From Candidatus Brocadia carolinensis (GTDB lineage Bacteria > Planctomycetota > Brocadiia > Brocadiales > Brocadiaceae): a DNA stretch of 50,377 nucleotides. Under the pieces are notes generated by a model. The model had not been told where the DNA came from, made no database searches, and saw only the letters and a list, made by a program, of their open reading frames with translations. The stretch covers positions 1 to 50,377 of the forward strand of contig AYTS01000026.1 of the NCBI GenBank assembly GCA_002009475.1, given 5' to 3'. The position numbers were made by a program, and so were the translations under genes. This document shows, one piece after another, positions 27,525-37,583 of this stretch (positions are counted from its first letter, which is position 1; every line of letters starts with the position of its first letter).

Positions 27525-28097
27525 CTAGTGCTTATGACATTTTCTTCTGTCCACATGATAGTTTTGCCACCACCAGTAGTTATCATAGTAAAAATAGGGG
27601 CGGTAATACGGATACGGCGGATAATCATGATATTCAATTACTGGCCAAAGGTATAATTCCTTTACCTGGATCAGTGGATACGTGTACTCTGCCTTATCCA
27701 AAGGCAATGTCCTCTTTCCCTGAACTTCTCCTGCGACCGTAAGTTCTCTTTTTTGAGTATAGACAAAGGTGTCGAGGTACTGTGTGACAAGCGCCAAAAA
27801 CCTGCCTTCTGTTGTGTCAACATCTTTTGGTTGACCCCGAAAACCAGCAGGGCGTTGCAATACCTGAAGCAAAGTTCCCTCTTTCGTATTTTCAGAGCCA
27901 ACAATGACCCCGCTTAAAACAATCATTTGACCCCGGTAACGTTCCGGGTCCTTCAATACCTGAGCAAAAGTAGTCTCTGGTCTGACCTGATCCCTGATTT
28001 GTTTCGATATTACCGGCGCACAACTGGCCATAAAAAATAATACGGCAATCGGTATTCCGTAAGAAGTGTCAAAACCTTTGCCGGTTTTCTTCGTCAT
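27525..28097 (-). CDS. Slp-family outer-membrane lipoprotein with aromatic-rich tail
   Basis: A 190-residue lipoprotein. The N-terminus has a lipobox, LFFMASCAPV, with the acylated Cys. The body (RPETTFAQVLKDPERYRGQM, VLSGVIVGSENTKEGTLLQV, RELTVAGEVQGK) is typical of Slp/YeaY starvation-inducible outer-membrane lipoproteins. The last 35 residues are very rich in Tyr, Trp and Pro and end in a Cys/His cluster, RKCHKH. The ATG at 28097 is preceded by GGAGAGG; the longer frame to 28133 lacks this site. Confidence 0.85.
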   Translation of the reverse strand: MTKKTGKGFDTSYGIPIAVLFFMASCAPVISKQIRDQVRPETTFAQVLKDPERYRGQMIVLSGVIVGSENTKEGTLLQVLQRPAGFRGQPKDVDTTEGRFLALVTQYLDTFVYTQKRELTVAGEVQGKRTLPLDKAEYTYPLIQVKELYLWPVIEYHDYPPYPYYRPYFYYDNYWWWQNYHVDRRKCHKH

Positions 28098-28133
28098 GAT
28101 CCTCTCCTGCCTGTTCAAAGAGACATTGTGCAT

Positions 28134-28556
28134 GATTAAAAACTATCGTCATCCTTAATAATAATGCTTTATAATAACATCATCAACAAGATTATTGAGT
28201 AAGAGGGTATATGGAGTAAACGTAGTAGATAAGTATGCCTGCAAATGTCATGGTGAGTGTCCGTCGTTCTTACTCAGGATAAACCTTGGCCCGAAGCATT
28301 CTCCCTATGATCCACATTCCAGACAAAACGAGGAATCTCATGGAATTGCTTTGCTTGGGCTCGCAACTGCAGGATTTAGGTGATAGTGCGTGCCAGGATA
28401 TTCCACGCGTAAAGGTCGTGCCATAAGTCTAAGTCTTTCCCGTGGGAAAAATTGAAGTGAAAGAAAAGTAAGGAATTATTATAATGCTAAAGTATAAGTT
28501 AAGATGGCAATGCGTAATAATTACGATGAGACCCCATTGTGGAAAGGAGATATTGT
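28134..28556 (+). other. Intergenic stretch
   Basis: About 420 bases between divergent slp and hisI genes. It contains fragments resembling the dispersed GAAGCAAT-type repeats (GGAATTGCTTTGCTTGGG near 28339) and an AT-rich TTATTATAATG near 28476, a possible -10 region for hisI without a good -35. A 62-codon frame at 28195 has no recognisable content. Confidence 0.5.
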
Positions 28557-28940
28557 ATGCAACTTTTAGAAAAATTACACTTTAATGAAAAGGGGCTTAT
28601 CCCGTCAGTAATTGTCGATGTACAGGATGGGAAGGTCCTCACCCTCTGCTATATGAACAAAGACGCCGTTGAAAAAACCATTGAAACAGGCAAGGTGCAT
28701 GTGTTTCGTCGTTCTCAGAACCGTTTGATGATTAAGGGCGAAACTTCAGGCCATATTCAGGTGGTAAAAAGAGTTTTTTTTGATTGTGAAGGAAATTCCC
28801 TCGTTTTCGCTGTAGAACAACATGTTGCCGCGTGCCATGCGGGATATAAAACATGCTATTATCGGGAATATGTTCCAGGGACAGATAGTATTCAGATTGC
28901 TGAGAATAAGGTGTTCGACCCTGATAAAGTTTACCGGTAA
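28557..28940 (+). CDS. hisI: Phosphoribosyl-AMP cyclohydrolase (HisI), divergent metal motif
   Basis: HisI opens the ring of phosphoribosyl-AMP in histidine synthesis. The 127-residue protein has LTLCYMNKDAVEKTIETGKV, SQNRLMIKGETSGHIQ and ACHAGYKTCYYREY, matching the family's conserved blocks, including the zinc-binding Cys. The metal-binding DCDxD motif, however, reads DCEGNS, so two of three Asp are replaced. The ATG is behind AAAGGAG. A run of eight T (28774-28781) is in frame. Confidence 0.88.
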   Translation: MQLLEKLHFNEKGLIPSVIVDVQDGKVLTLCYMNKDAVEKTIETGKVHVFRRSQNRLMIKGETSGHIQVVKRVFFDCEGNSLVFAVEQHVAACHAGYKTCYYREYVPGTDSIQIAENKVFDPDKVYR

Positions 28941-28988
28941 TCAAGGCAGAGGAAGTATCCATTAAAATTAAATTCATTGAAAAAACGC

Positions 28989-29017
28989 TTGAAAACAAGG
29001 ATATCACATGTTATAGT
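28989..29017 (+). promoter_or_regulatory. Sigma70-type promoter for the OmpA-family gene
   Basis: TTGAAA (28989-28994), a 17-base spacer and TATAGT (29012-29017), about 60 bases before the ATG at 29082. Confidence 0.45.
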
Positions 29018-29081
29018 TTTTTATTCTTTGTTTCTTGATGTTATAGAAATTTATTCTGTCTCACTCGTTGGAGGGAAATAA

Positions 29082-29837
29082 ATGGTGAAATATGGAAAGT
29101 ATATAAAGCTTTTCCTTTTGATAGCCTTTGCAGGAATGTCGGGTTGTGCAGAGATGAGCGAGCTGAGAAATTTGAACAGAAGGCAGGCGATTACCATAAG
29201 AGATCAATCTGAAGAAATTGCACGGCTTAAGGGGCAGCTTTCTTCCGTATCAGATAAATTAAAGGCAAGCGAAGCAGAGATGGAAAAACTCAGAAAGCTT
29301 GCACGGTCGATTGGCGAAGGCGCGACAGTCAGAGATACTATAGAAGGACCAGTACTTCTTTTTCCTGAGAAAATACTCTTTGATTCAGGTATGGCCGCCA
29401 TAAAGCCTCAAGGCGAAAATGCACTGAGAAAGGTGGCTGCATTTCTAAAAGAAAATCCACAAATCTCCGTCAGAGTTGATGGCCATACCGATACCGATCC
29501 CATCATAAGGACAAGACACCTCTGGGATTCAAATCATCATTTGTCGGCGGCGCGTGCATTGAGCGTATTTCATTTTTTGACAAAGGCTGAAAATATTGCG
29601 ATTGGAAGGATTCATATTGCTGGTTTCGGCCCAAATCGTCCAATTGCATCCAATAGCACGACCTCCGGAAAGAGAGAAAACAGGAGGGTGGAGTTTTTGA
29701 TGCTCACCGCCGTTGCTTCATTGCCTCCAAAAGAATCTTCTATACTTACAGAGCAAATACCTGAATCCGGGCGGCAATCGGAAATGGTGCCAGAAGCGAC
29801 TGGAGCAGATGTATCCGAAGAAATAGAAGAGAAGTGA
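29082..29837 (+). CDS. OmpA-family peptidoglycan-binding lipoprotein (Pal-like)
   Basis: A 251-residue protein with a lipoprotein signal (LLIAFAGMSGC), a coiled coil (about residues 35-75, rich in Glu, Lys and Leu) and a C-terminal OmpA domain (LLFPEKILFDSGMAAIKPQG, VRVDGHTDTDP, LSAARALSVFHFL, GFGPNRPIASN, KRENRRVEFLM). It should be anchored in the outer membrane and hold peptidoglycan. The last 40 residues are acidic and low-complexity. The ATG follows GGAGGG. Confidence 0.93.
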   Translation: MVKYGKYIKLFLLIAFAGMSGCAEMSELRNLNRRQAITIRDQSEEIARLKGQLSSVSDKLKASEAEMEKLRKLARSIGEGATVRDTIEGPVLLFPEKILFDSGMAAIKPQGENALRKVAAFLKENPQISVRVDGHTDTDPIIRTRHLWDSNHHLSAARALSVFHFLTKAENIAIGRIHIAGFGPNRPIASNSTTSGKRENRRVEFLMLTAVASLPPKESSILTEQIPESGRQSEMVPEATGADVSEEIEEK

Positions 29838-30105
29838 AGAAAAGTAAGTTGTTTAAGGAAAAGTAGTTTCTTTCGGGAGTTTCAAGCTACCGGAAGAAAT
29901 GTTGGTTGGGAAATTGTAGTAATTCAAGTAACCAGAATCACCAAACCTGCGTTATCCACAATTCGCAAACCAAGTTTCAAAACAACCCCACTCAAAAGAT
30001 TCTGTCACTTCAAGGATTCAAAAAGTTGAATTGATGCAATTACTCTTGGTGGCGTCGGCAATAGTGTGATAAGGATATATTTATCATCATCATGTATTGA
30101 AAATT

Positions 30106-31986
30106 ATGAAAAACGGGAGACAAAATCAACCTCATATGATAGCGGAAGCAAAAGACAGCAAAAAGAAACCAAATCAGATTTCTATTCACCAATCAGAACG
30201 AAGGGATTCAAATAAGGTTTGGGACTTCTTCTGTTCAGTCAAACTGGCAGTAGTAATTATTCTGGTCCTGGTTGTTGCGTGTATTCTGGGAACGGTGATT
30301 TTACAGGGGAAAACCCTGGATGAATATACTGCAAAGTATGGCTATGCATTGGCAACTTTTTTCAGAATAACCGAATTAACCAACGTCTTTTACTCGTACT
30401 GGTTTGCATTCCTTTTGGTATTGTTGTGTGCGAATCTCATTTGCTGTACGATCAAGCGGTGGAGAAATACCTTCATGCAAACAGGCTTTGTCCTTACCCA
30501 TCTTAGCCTGATTTTGATCTTGATCGGCGGTGTGGTAAAGTTTCAGCTTGGGGTAAAGGGTGGTGTAAACGTCTATGAAGGAAAATCGGTAAATTATTTT
30601 CTGACACAAATGATTAACCGGCAAGGAAAACTGGATTACATCAAAAAAGATTTGCCGTTTACTATTGCCCTGGATGATTTCATCCTGGAAAAAAATGAAC
30701 CGAAATTTCAACTCGTGTCCTATATAAAAGATAAAGACCGGCAGAAAATATTAGAGGTAAAGGTAGGACAAAAGCAGCGTGTCCCAGGTTCGGGATATAA
30801 AGTAACGATCAAGGATTACATCCCCGATGCAGAATTAAAGCAAGAACCAATAAACACGTCAGATACACCTGACAATCCTGCCATTTTTGTGAAACTGCTT
30901 GATTCTGACAAAGTTACTGCCGAGGGATGGTTGCTGGCCCATGACCGTAACTACTATGAAGATAAAAAGCAAAATCTGCGCATTGAATATATCTGGCTGC
31001 CTTCCCAGGAAGAGTTGGAAAAAGCTGTCAGTTCTATTGAAACCGCGCGGCCCAAGGTATCTGTTATGGTATCAGCCCAGGGACTATCGCAGGACTATCC
31101 TATGGAATTTAATAAAACCTTTAAACTTGAGGGAACAGAATATTCTCTGAGAATGTTACAATATGTACTTAATTATGGGGATAGAAGACCGCTGAGCGAA
31201 CAACCAACAGATAATCCGGCCGTTCAGGTGGAAATTAACGGTCCGGAGGGGTCGGAAACCCGTTGGGTATTTGAAAAGTTCCCCGATTGGGATAAGATGC
31301 ATCCGGCTAAGTATAAGAACCTGAAAGTAACGTGTAGTGGGATTACCAGTGGGCATATGGCGAGAAACACCATACGTCTTTTTCAATTGCCGGATGGAAA
31401 ACAAGTAATGGTCTCTATAAAAGACAACCATATTGTCAGCACTATTCCATGGGAATTGGAAAAGAAATATACCATCACAGATATGAGTCGTCAGCTCATG
31501 GTGTCGAATTATTTTCCATCCTTTGATTTCAAGAGAGAGGTAATCAAGAAATCGGATGAGGTGGGAGTGCCTGCTATTTTTGTTGAAGTTGATGGCCCCA
31601 GCGGAAAGGTGGATGATTGGCTATTCTCCAATCAACAATATGCCACCTGGTATACGGATAATAATTTAGCGCTGGTCTATGAATCCACGGGTGAGTCGGT
31701 CAAGCATTTTACCAGCAAGCTGAGAATTGAAGAAGACGGTCAAACCGTTGCGGAGAAGACGATCAGGGTAAACGATCCTTTAACCCATAAAGGGTATGTT
31801 ATTTATCAATCAAGTTATGATCCTGAAGCGGGAACTTTTTCTGGATTGCAGATTGTGAAAGACCCTGGGATTCCTATTGTATATTCCGGTTTTGGGGCAT
31901 TATGTTTTGGGGTTGTATTTATATTTTACATCAAACCGTTCCTGAGAAAAAAACAAAAAAAAAGAGGTGGAGGAATAATGAAATGA
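30106..31986 (+). CDS. resB: ResB-like cytochrome c maturation protein (system II, Ccs1)
   Basis: The 626-residue membrane protein is one half of the system II heme-handling synthetase that attaches heme to apocytochromes c on the outer side. It has membrane segments near the start (FFCSVKLAVVIILVLVVACI and FYSYWFAFLLVLLCANLICC), a third after TGFVLTHLSLILILIGGV, a large periplasmic domain and a last segment near residue 600 (PIVYSGFGALCFGVVFIFYI). The start is ATG 30106 or TTG 30097; neither has a strong ribosome-binding site. It overlaps ccsA by 4 bases (ATGA). Its C-terminus contains A7 and A9 runs; dropping one A from A9 would end the protein at 31978 instead. Confidence 0.92.
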   Translation: MKNGRQNQPHMIAEAKDSKKKPNQISIHQSERRDSNKVWDFFCSVKLAVVIILVLVVACILGTVILQGKTLDEYTAKYGYALATFFRITELTNVFYSYWFAFLLVLLCANLICCTIKRWRNTFMQTGFVLTHLSLILILIGGVVKFQLGVKGGVNVYEGKSVNYFLTQMINRQGKLDYIKKDLPFTIALDDFILEKNEPKFQLVSYIKDKDRQKILEVKVGQKQRVPGSGYKVTIKDYIPDAELKQEPINTSDTPDNPAIFVKLLDSDKVTAEGWLLAHDRNYYEDKKQNLRIEYIWLPSQEELEKAVSSIETARPKVSVMVSAQGLSQDYPMEFNKTFKLEGTEYSLRMLQYVLNYGDRRPLSEQPTDNPAVQVEINGPEGSETRWVFEKFPDWDKMHPAKYKNLKVTCSGITSGHMARNTIRLFQLPDGKQVMVSIKDNHIVSTIPWELEKKYTITDMSRQLMVSNYFPSFDFKREVIKKSDEVGVPAIFVEVDGPSGKVDDWLFSNQQYATWYTDNNLALVYESTGESVKHFTSKLRIEEDGQTVAEKTIRVNDPLTHKGYVIYQSSYDPEAGTFSGLQIVKDPGIPIVYSGFGALCFGVVFIFYIKPFLRKKQKKRGGGIMK

Positions 31987-32828
31987 GCTTAATCAATATG
32001 ACATTAATTGTATATGTAATAGCGTCCGTTGCTTACATAGCAAGAGAAGTCTGGCGATCTGGTTCAACAAGATGGGTGTCTCTTGGACTCCTGATCCTGG
32101 CGTTTTGTTTGAATCTGGCCATGGTAATAAAACGTTCCGTAGAAGCAGGGCATCCACCCTTTTCTAATCTGTATGAATCGCTAATTTTTTATGCATGCTG
32201 CACAGCTTTTGTATACATCATCTTTGAGTTTATTTATAATTTCAGGGTAGTTGGCGCCCTGGCGTCTGTGCTAGCAATGTTAATATTGCTCTATGCAACG
32301 CTTCAGGATGATAGCATCCGGCCTATTATGCCGGCGTTAAAGAGTAACTGGATGTTGGTGCACGTTGTTACCTATATGCTCGGTTATGCCGCCTTTGGTA
32401 TTTCGTTTGTCACCAGCATTATTTTTCTCGTTGTCAAACCTTTTGCTAAAAAAGAAACTAAAGCAGTGGTGGATGAAAGAGAAATATTACCTAGGAATTT
32501 TGATAAATTGAGTTACAAAATCGTTGCCTTCGGATTTCCCTTTCTAACCCTTGGCATGGTTACTGGTGCAGTTTGGGCAAAGAAGGCGTGGGGTGATTAT
32601 TGGTCGTGGGATCCCAAAGAAACATGGTCTTTGATCACATGGCTTGCTTATTTAGTTTATCTGCATACTCCCCTTATTTTACCAAAGATGAATGTTAATA
32701 AATCTAAAGCCTCTGTCATTCTGGCCTGCTGGTTGCTTTTTGCTTTTGGGATCGTGAACTTTACCTTTGTGGGTTTAAATTATTTGCCATCCGCTGCTGA
32801 CAGCGAGCACATTTACGGTTCCCAATAG
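31983..32828 (+). CDS. ccsA: Cytochrome c synthetase subunit CcsA (system II)
   Basis: The 281-residue polytopic protein carries the heme-binding WWD signature WGDYWSWDPKETWSLITW and conserved His residues, with about eight membrane segments. With ResB it exports heme and ligates it to CxxCH motifs, as needed by the cytochromes at 40.6-42.5 kb and the heme sensor kinase. The ATG overlaps the resB stop as ATGA, and GAGGTGGAGGAAT lies upstream. Confidence 0.95.
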   Translation: MSLINMTLIVYVIASVAYIAREVWRSGSTRWVSLGLLILAFCLNLAMVIKRSVEAGHPPFSNLYESLIFYACCTAFVYIIFEFIYNFRVVGALASVLAMLILLYATLQDDSIRPIMPALKSNWMLVHVVTYMLGYAAFGISFVTSIIFLVVKPFAKKETKAVVDEREILPRNFDKLSYKIVAFGFPFLTLGMVTGAVWAKKAWGDYWSWDPKETWSLITWLAYLVYLHTPLILPKMNVNKSKASVILACWLLFAFGIVNFTFVGLNYLPSAADSEHIYGSQ

Positions 32829-32846
32829 ACCCAGGAAAATGAGCAT

Positions 32847-33125
32847 ATGCCAATGACACGGGCACATGTTTATGTTCGGGGCAAAGTTCAGGGTGTCTTT
32901 TTTCGTGCCTCAACAAGAGACTATGCCCTAGCCTTTGGTGTTACCGGATGGGTTAAAAATTGTTCGGATGGTAGCGTTGAAGCTGTCTTTGAAGGTAAGA
33001 AAGACATCGTTGACAAAGTCGTGAATTGGTGCAGAAAAGGACCGTCCGGCGCTTTTGTTACACAGATAGAGGTATGCTGGGAAGTATACTCCGGTGAATT
33101 CGATGAATTCTCGGTAGTTTATTAA
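32847..33125 (+). CDS. acyP: Acylphosphatase
   Basis: A 92-residue enzyme that hydrolyses acyl phosphates. Signature residues are present: RAHVYVRGKVQGVFFR (catalytic Arg and phosphate loop) and GWVKNCSDGSVEAVFEG (catalytic Asn). It lies 18 bases after ccsA and 1 base before the DUF167 gene, so it is probably in one transcription unit with them. Confidence 0.95.
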   Translation: MPMTRAHVYVRGKVQGVFFRASTRDYALAFGVTGWVKNCSDGSVEAVFEGKKDIVDKVVNWCRKGPSGAFVTQIEVCWEVYSGEFDEFSVVY

Positions 33126-33126
33126 C

Positions 33127-33420
33127 ATGCTCAATCTTGTCGCGATAAACTCAGGTGTTCTTCTGTCCATCAGAACCCAACCAGGTTCAAGCAAAAATCG
33201 CATTATTGGTGAATATGGAGGGCGTTTAAAATTAGCCGTTACGGCAGCTCCTGAAAAAGGAAAGGCAAACAAAGCCGTAATTGAATTGTTAGCAGATACA
33301 CTCCGCATTCATGAATCTTCTATTCATATCATTTCAGGCGAATCCTCCCGAGATAAAAGAGTATTGATTGAAGGTTTTATCCTTAAAGATCTAAAATCCC
33401 TATTAAGCCAACAAGTATAA
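33127..33420 (+). CDS. DUF167 (YggU) family protein
   Basis: A 97-residue protein with the family core LSIRTQPGSSKNRI-IGEYGGRLKLAVTAAPEKGKANKAVIELLAD and SSIHIISGESSRDKRVLI. The role is not established. It starts directly after the acylphosphatase stop, showing tight operon packing. Confidence 0.93.
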   Translation: MLNLVAINSGVLLSIRTQPGSSKNRIIGEYGGRLKLAVTAAPEKGKANKAVIELLADTLRIHESSIHIISGESSRDKRVLIEGFILKDLKSLLSQQV

Positions 33421-33436
33421 AGGCTTACCCAGTGTT

Positions 33437-36257
33437 ATGGAATATAAAAATACCCTAAACCTGCCTACTACGCAATTTCCCATGAAGGCTGATTTGCTCA
33501 AAAAAGAGCCTGAAATTCAGAAGAAATGGGAAAAAGAGCTACTTTATGAACAGGTACGAAAGACTCGATCTGGCAGAGAAAAATATATATTGCATGACGG
33601 ACCTCCATATCCGACGGGTGAATTACATATTGGGACCGGTTTAAATAAAATATTAAAAGATTTTATTGTGCGTTTTCACACGATGCAGGGATATGATGCA
33701 CCATATGTACCCGGCTGGGACTGTCATGGCCTGCCAATCGAACACCGTGTAATGCAGGACGTTGGTGAGGAAAGAAAAAATTTAACCAAACCGGAAATAC
33801 GGAAAAAGTGTAAAAAATACGCAGAAAAATTTGTAAAACTCCAAAAGGTGCAGTTTAAGGCCCTTGGAGTCATGGGAGACTGGGAAAACCCTTACCTCAC
33901 CTTTGACCCTCGATATGAGGCAGGTATCATAGAAGTATTTGGAAAACTGGTTGAAAAGGGCTATGTCTACCGGAGCAAAAAACCCGTTCACTGGTGCCCG
34001 AATGAACTCGGACAGACAACCCTTGCCGAGGCAGAACTTGATTACCGGGAAGAAACCAAGAGCCCTTCCATTTATGTAAATTTCAAGCTTACGGATACCA
34101 TAAGCGATCTATTCAAAGATGCCCCTGGTGATGGTTCATGTATCATGATATGGACTACTACCCCCTGGACACTCCCGGCAAACGTTGCCATTGCTGTCCA
34201 CCCTGAGCATGAATATACCGCCGTCCGTTACCATAATCCAAAAACACAAAAAGAAGAAATTACTGTCCTTGCGGATAAGAGGGCAGAAGAAGTGATGTCA
34301 TCCTTAGGAATCAGGGACTATACCTATCTTGGCAAGGTACAGGGGCGTTTTCTGGAAGGCAAAAAATACCGGCATCCTTTCATGGACAGAACAAGTCCCA
34401 TCGTACTGGCAGATTACGTTACTTTATCGGACGGGACGGGTTGTGTTCACACAGCGCCCGGACATGGTCAGGAAGATTATTTTACCGGTATCAAGTATCA
34501 GCTTCCCATGTTGAGTCCTGTCGATGAAAAGGGTATTTTCACAAAAGAAGCAGGGGAATTTGCCGGTCTCAATATCCTCAAGGAAGGAAACGACTCGATA
34601 ATAAAAAAAACTGGAGACAGTAGGGGCATTACTTGATAAAAAAGAGATTGCACACTCCTACCCTCATTGCTGGCGATGTGACGACCCGGTTATTTTCAGG
34701 GCAACGGAGCAATGGTTTGTCAGCCTTGATTACAACAGCCTGCGTCAGCGCGTATTGGATGAAATAAAACGGACGAAGTGGATTCCATCATGGGGTGAGA
34801 GCAGGATGGCTAAGATGGTTTCGGAACGTCCAGATTGGTGTATCTCCCGGCAGCGCTCATGGGGTGTCCCAATTCCTGCCTTTCATTGTGTGCATTGCCG
34901 TCAAGCGCATATCAGTGCGAAGACGATCGATTTTGTAAAAGATAAATTTGAGAAGGAAGGCGCCGACACCTGGTTTTATAAGGACGCTGCCTATTTTTTA
35001 CCTTCGGACACGAAATGTTCTCACTGTGGAGGCATTCAGTTTCAAAAAGAAATGGATATCTTCGATGTCTGGTTTGAGTCTGGATCGAGTCACCATGCCG
35101 TTTTACATAAGCGTAACGAATTATCGTATCCGGCTGATCTCTATTTGGAAGGGACAGATCAGCATCGTGGCTGGTTTCAGCTTTCCTTGCTTCCATCGGT
35201 TGGTGCATGGGACAATGCGCCTTTCAAGTCAGTTTTAACCCACGGGTTTGTCGTTGATGAACAGGGGAAAAAGATGTCCAAATCCCGGGGAAATTTTATA
35301 TCAGTTGAAGACGCCGTAAAGGAATTTGGCGCTGATGTGCTCAGATTATGGACTTCTTCTCTGGACTATCAAAACGACATGAGCGTATCCCGTAATTTAA
35401 TCGTCAGGTGCTCGGATGCTTACCGACGCATTCGCAACACCTTCAGATATTTACTGAGTAACCTCTACGATTTTGATCCAAAGATAAGCACGGTACCTTA
35501 TGGGGATTTACTGGAAATAGACAAATGGGCATTGCATAAAACACAGGAACTCATCAAAAATGCCACATCAGGTTACGAATCACTCCAATTTCACCGGGTT
35601 TTTCATACGCTTTATCATTTTTGTACGGTAGAAATGAGTGCTTTTTATCTGGATATCCTGAAGGACCGCCTATACACCTTCGCAAAGAATTCAAAGGAAC
35701 GACGCGCCGCGCAGACGGTTATGCAGTATATCCTGCTCAATCTAGTTAAATTATCTGCGCCGGTTATTGTGCATACGGCGGAAGAAGTATGGTCTGCGAT
35801 TATCCATAAAGATGAGGCGGCTCCGAGCGTCCATTTAACAACATTTCCGAAATGCATCGCTGACTGGATTGATGACTCTTTGAAGGAGAGGTGGGAAAAG
35901 GTTATCAATATAAGGACTGACGTTGCACGTGAACTGGAAAAGATGCGTGCTGCCAAACTGATCGGCAACTCACTGGAGGCATCCGTTAATATTTCTACAG
36001 AAAACGAAGACCTCTGGCAGTTTCTCAAAAGCTACGAGAAAGACCTTTCTATGATATTTATTGTATCTGAGGTAAAACTGGATAGGAATATTGCTCCTAA
36101 AGCAGTGAAGGGGGAATTGATGGAAAATCTTTGGATAGAAGGCAACGTATCGCAACACAAGAAATGCGAACGGTGCTGGAATTTTAGAGAGACCGTCGGA
36201 TACAACCAAAATCACCCCACGATATGCGCCCGATGTGTTGCCGCACTTCCTGGGTAG
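33437..36257 (+). CDS. ileS: Isoleucyl-tRNA synthetase, apparent frameshift at A8
   Basis: IleS charges tRNA-Ile and is essential. The first frame has the HIGH motif in PYPTGELHIGTGLNKILKDF and the editing-domain WTTTPWTLPANVA. It ends at 34636 because of eight A at 34603-34610. Reading seven A gives IIKKLETVGALLDKKEIAHS and continues without a stop through GTDQHRGWFQLSLLPSVG, the KMSKS loop (QGKKMSKSRGNF), the anticodon domain and the C-terminal zinc finger CERCWNF...ICARCV. The rebuilt protein is 939 residues, normal for IleS. A broken copy of an essential gene, with no other copy in view, argues that it is functional. Confidence 0.95.
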
Positions 36258-36364
36258 ATCATAGAATATTTTGAAAATGTAAGGGCATCCGTAACGATAA
36301 AGATTACGCCGGGAAATAATCCAGCATACACGTAACTACTCTGATTACCGGCAACAGGAAGGAG

Positions 36365-37408
36365 TTAAAAGGTCGCTTGGGTTATTCTGCGGCCAAATTG
36401 GAGATGGAGTATCTTCGTTATCATATTCTCCAGGAGCAAATTAATATTAGCATTATGATCCAGTTGTTCCAGGGATGTTTTGATTACCTTTAAAATATGG
36501 AATAGCATATCTTCAGATAATGATTTGCTTTTCGATCGTAATGCCTCTTTCCTATCTATAAAATGAATAGGCAGATTCTCTTCCCCTGTCTTACAAACCA
36601 GCAAGTCCCGGTAATACAAAAGAAATGAGAGGATGAGCTCTTTTACCTGCGAACGTTTTTCCTCTAATACTTCCAGATCCTGAATGTGCCATTCGTCGAA
36701 TAATTCCTTTGAGAAAGACAAATTGTCGTTCATTTCTAAGGTTAAAATCCGGTCAACGAGCCATCTCTTATTTTCAAGGGCACGTGAACTGGAAAGGAGC
36801 ACAGCCCTCTCTATACTACCATTAGATAGATATGCCAATTGCTCTGCTTGTTTCGTATCCAGTTGAAAACGATCGACGAGGATATCTTTTACTACGGCCA
36901 TCGATAAGGGGGAAAACCGTATGATTTGACATCTCGACCGAACAGTTTCTCTTACTGACTCTAGTGAGGTTACGATTAATATAATAATAGCATACGAAGG
37001 CGGTTCTTCTAATGTTTTCAACAAACAATTTGACGATTCTTCATTCATCTTGTCAGCGGACTGAATGACTGCAATTTTGTACTTTGATTCCATGGGTTTA
37101 ACGTGCAGGACATCTTGTAGATACCTTAATTGTTCTATTTTAATCGTCCGACTATTTTTTTCGGGAAGTATGAAAACCAGATCGGGAAAATGATCATTGG
37201 CAATTCTTTGACAATGACTGCAGGTATCACAGGCATCCGCACCAGAATGTTGACAAAAAATTGCTTTTGCTAATTCTTTGGAAAACAGGGTTTTACCAAT
37301 ACCTTCCTGACCTGCAAAAATATATGCATGTGCCAGATGATTGTTTGTAATAGCTTTTTGAAACAGGTTTATAACACGGTCCTGGCAAAAGATATTTTTA
37401 AAAGACAT
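36365..37408 (-). CDS. holB: DNA polymerase III delta' subunit (HolB-like clamp loader ATPase)
   Basis: The 347-residue AAA+ protein starts MSFKNIFCQDRVINLFQKAI, has the P-loop GQEGIGKTLF, a four-Cys zinc module (CQHSGADACDTCSHC), SADKMNEESSNCLLKTLEEP (sensor and Walker B area) and VRETVRSRCQIIRF. It loads the sliding clamp together with DnaX and HolA. It converges with ileS, with about 107 bases between the stops. AAGGAC precedes the ATG. Confidence 0.9.
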   Translation of the reverse strand: MSFKNIFCQDRVINLFQKAITNNHLAHAYIFAGQEGIGKTLFSKELAKAIFCQHSGADACDTCSHCQRIANDHFPDLVFILPEKNSRTIKIEQLRYLQDVLHVKPMESKYKIAVIQSADKMNEESSNCLLKTLEEPPSYAIIILIVTSLESVRETVRSRCQIIRFSPLSMAVVKDILVDRFQLDTKQAEQLAYLSNGSIERAVLLSSSRALENKRWLVDRILTLEMNDNLSFSKELFDEWHIQDLEVLEEKRSQVKELILSFLLYYRDLLVCKTGEENLPIHFIDRKEALRSKSKSLSEDMLFHILKVIKTSLEQLDHNANINLLLENMITKILHLQFGRRITQATF

Positions 37409-37471
37409 GAATAATTTGTCCTTAAATCAAACGCATGATACACGAATTGTCTATAGATTTGGAAAAGCTTT

Positions 37472-37509
37472 CCCCCCTTCATCCATCTGCGCACAGATAT
37501 GAAGGGGGG
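37472..37509. repeat. C-run hairpin between holB and the lipoyl gene
   Basis: CCCCCCTTCAT pairs with ATGAAGGGGGG around an inner ATCTG-CGCA-CAGAT hairpin. It lies about 75 bases after the stop of the lipoyl gene (minus strand) and 64 bases before the holB start. It could act as a weak terminator for the upstream gene, though no U-tract follows on the minus strand. It has no terminus of the GC-palindrome family. Confidence 0.5.
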
Positions 37510-37583
37510 ACTATTTTTGTTGCAGTTATAGGTGACGTGGATAAAAATAACGCGGGCGGTAGTCTCGCTTTTCATCCGAAATA

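Noticed and set aside
28195..28383. 62-codon frame between slp and hisI
   Set aside because: It has no family features and contains dispersed-repeat sequence.
31947..31963. Frameshift at A7/A9 near the end of resB
   Set aside because: Both readings end the protein within a few residues of each other, so the sequence cannot tell whether the A9 run is one base too long.
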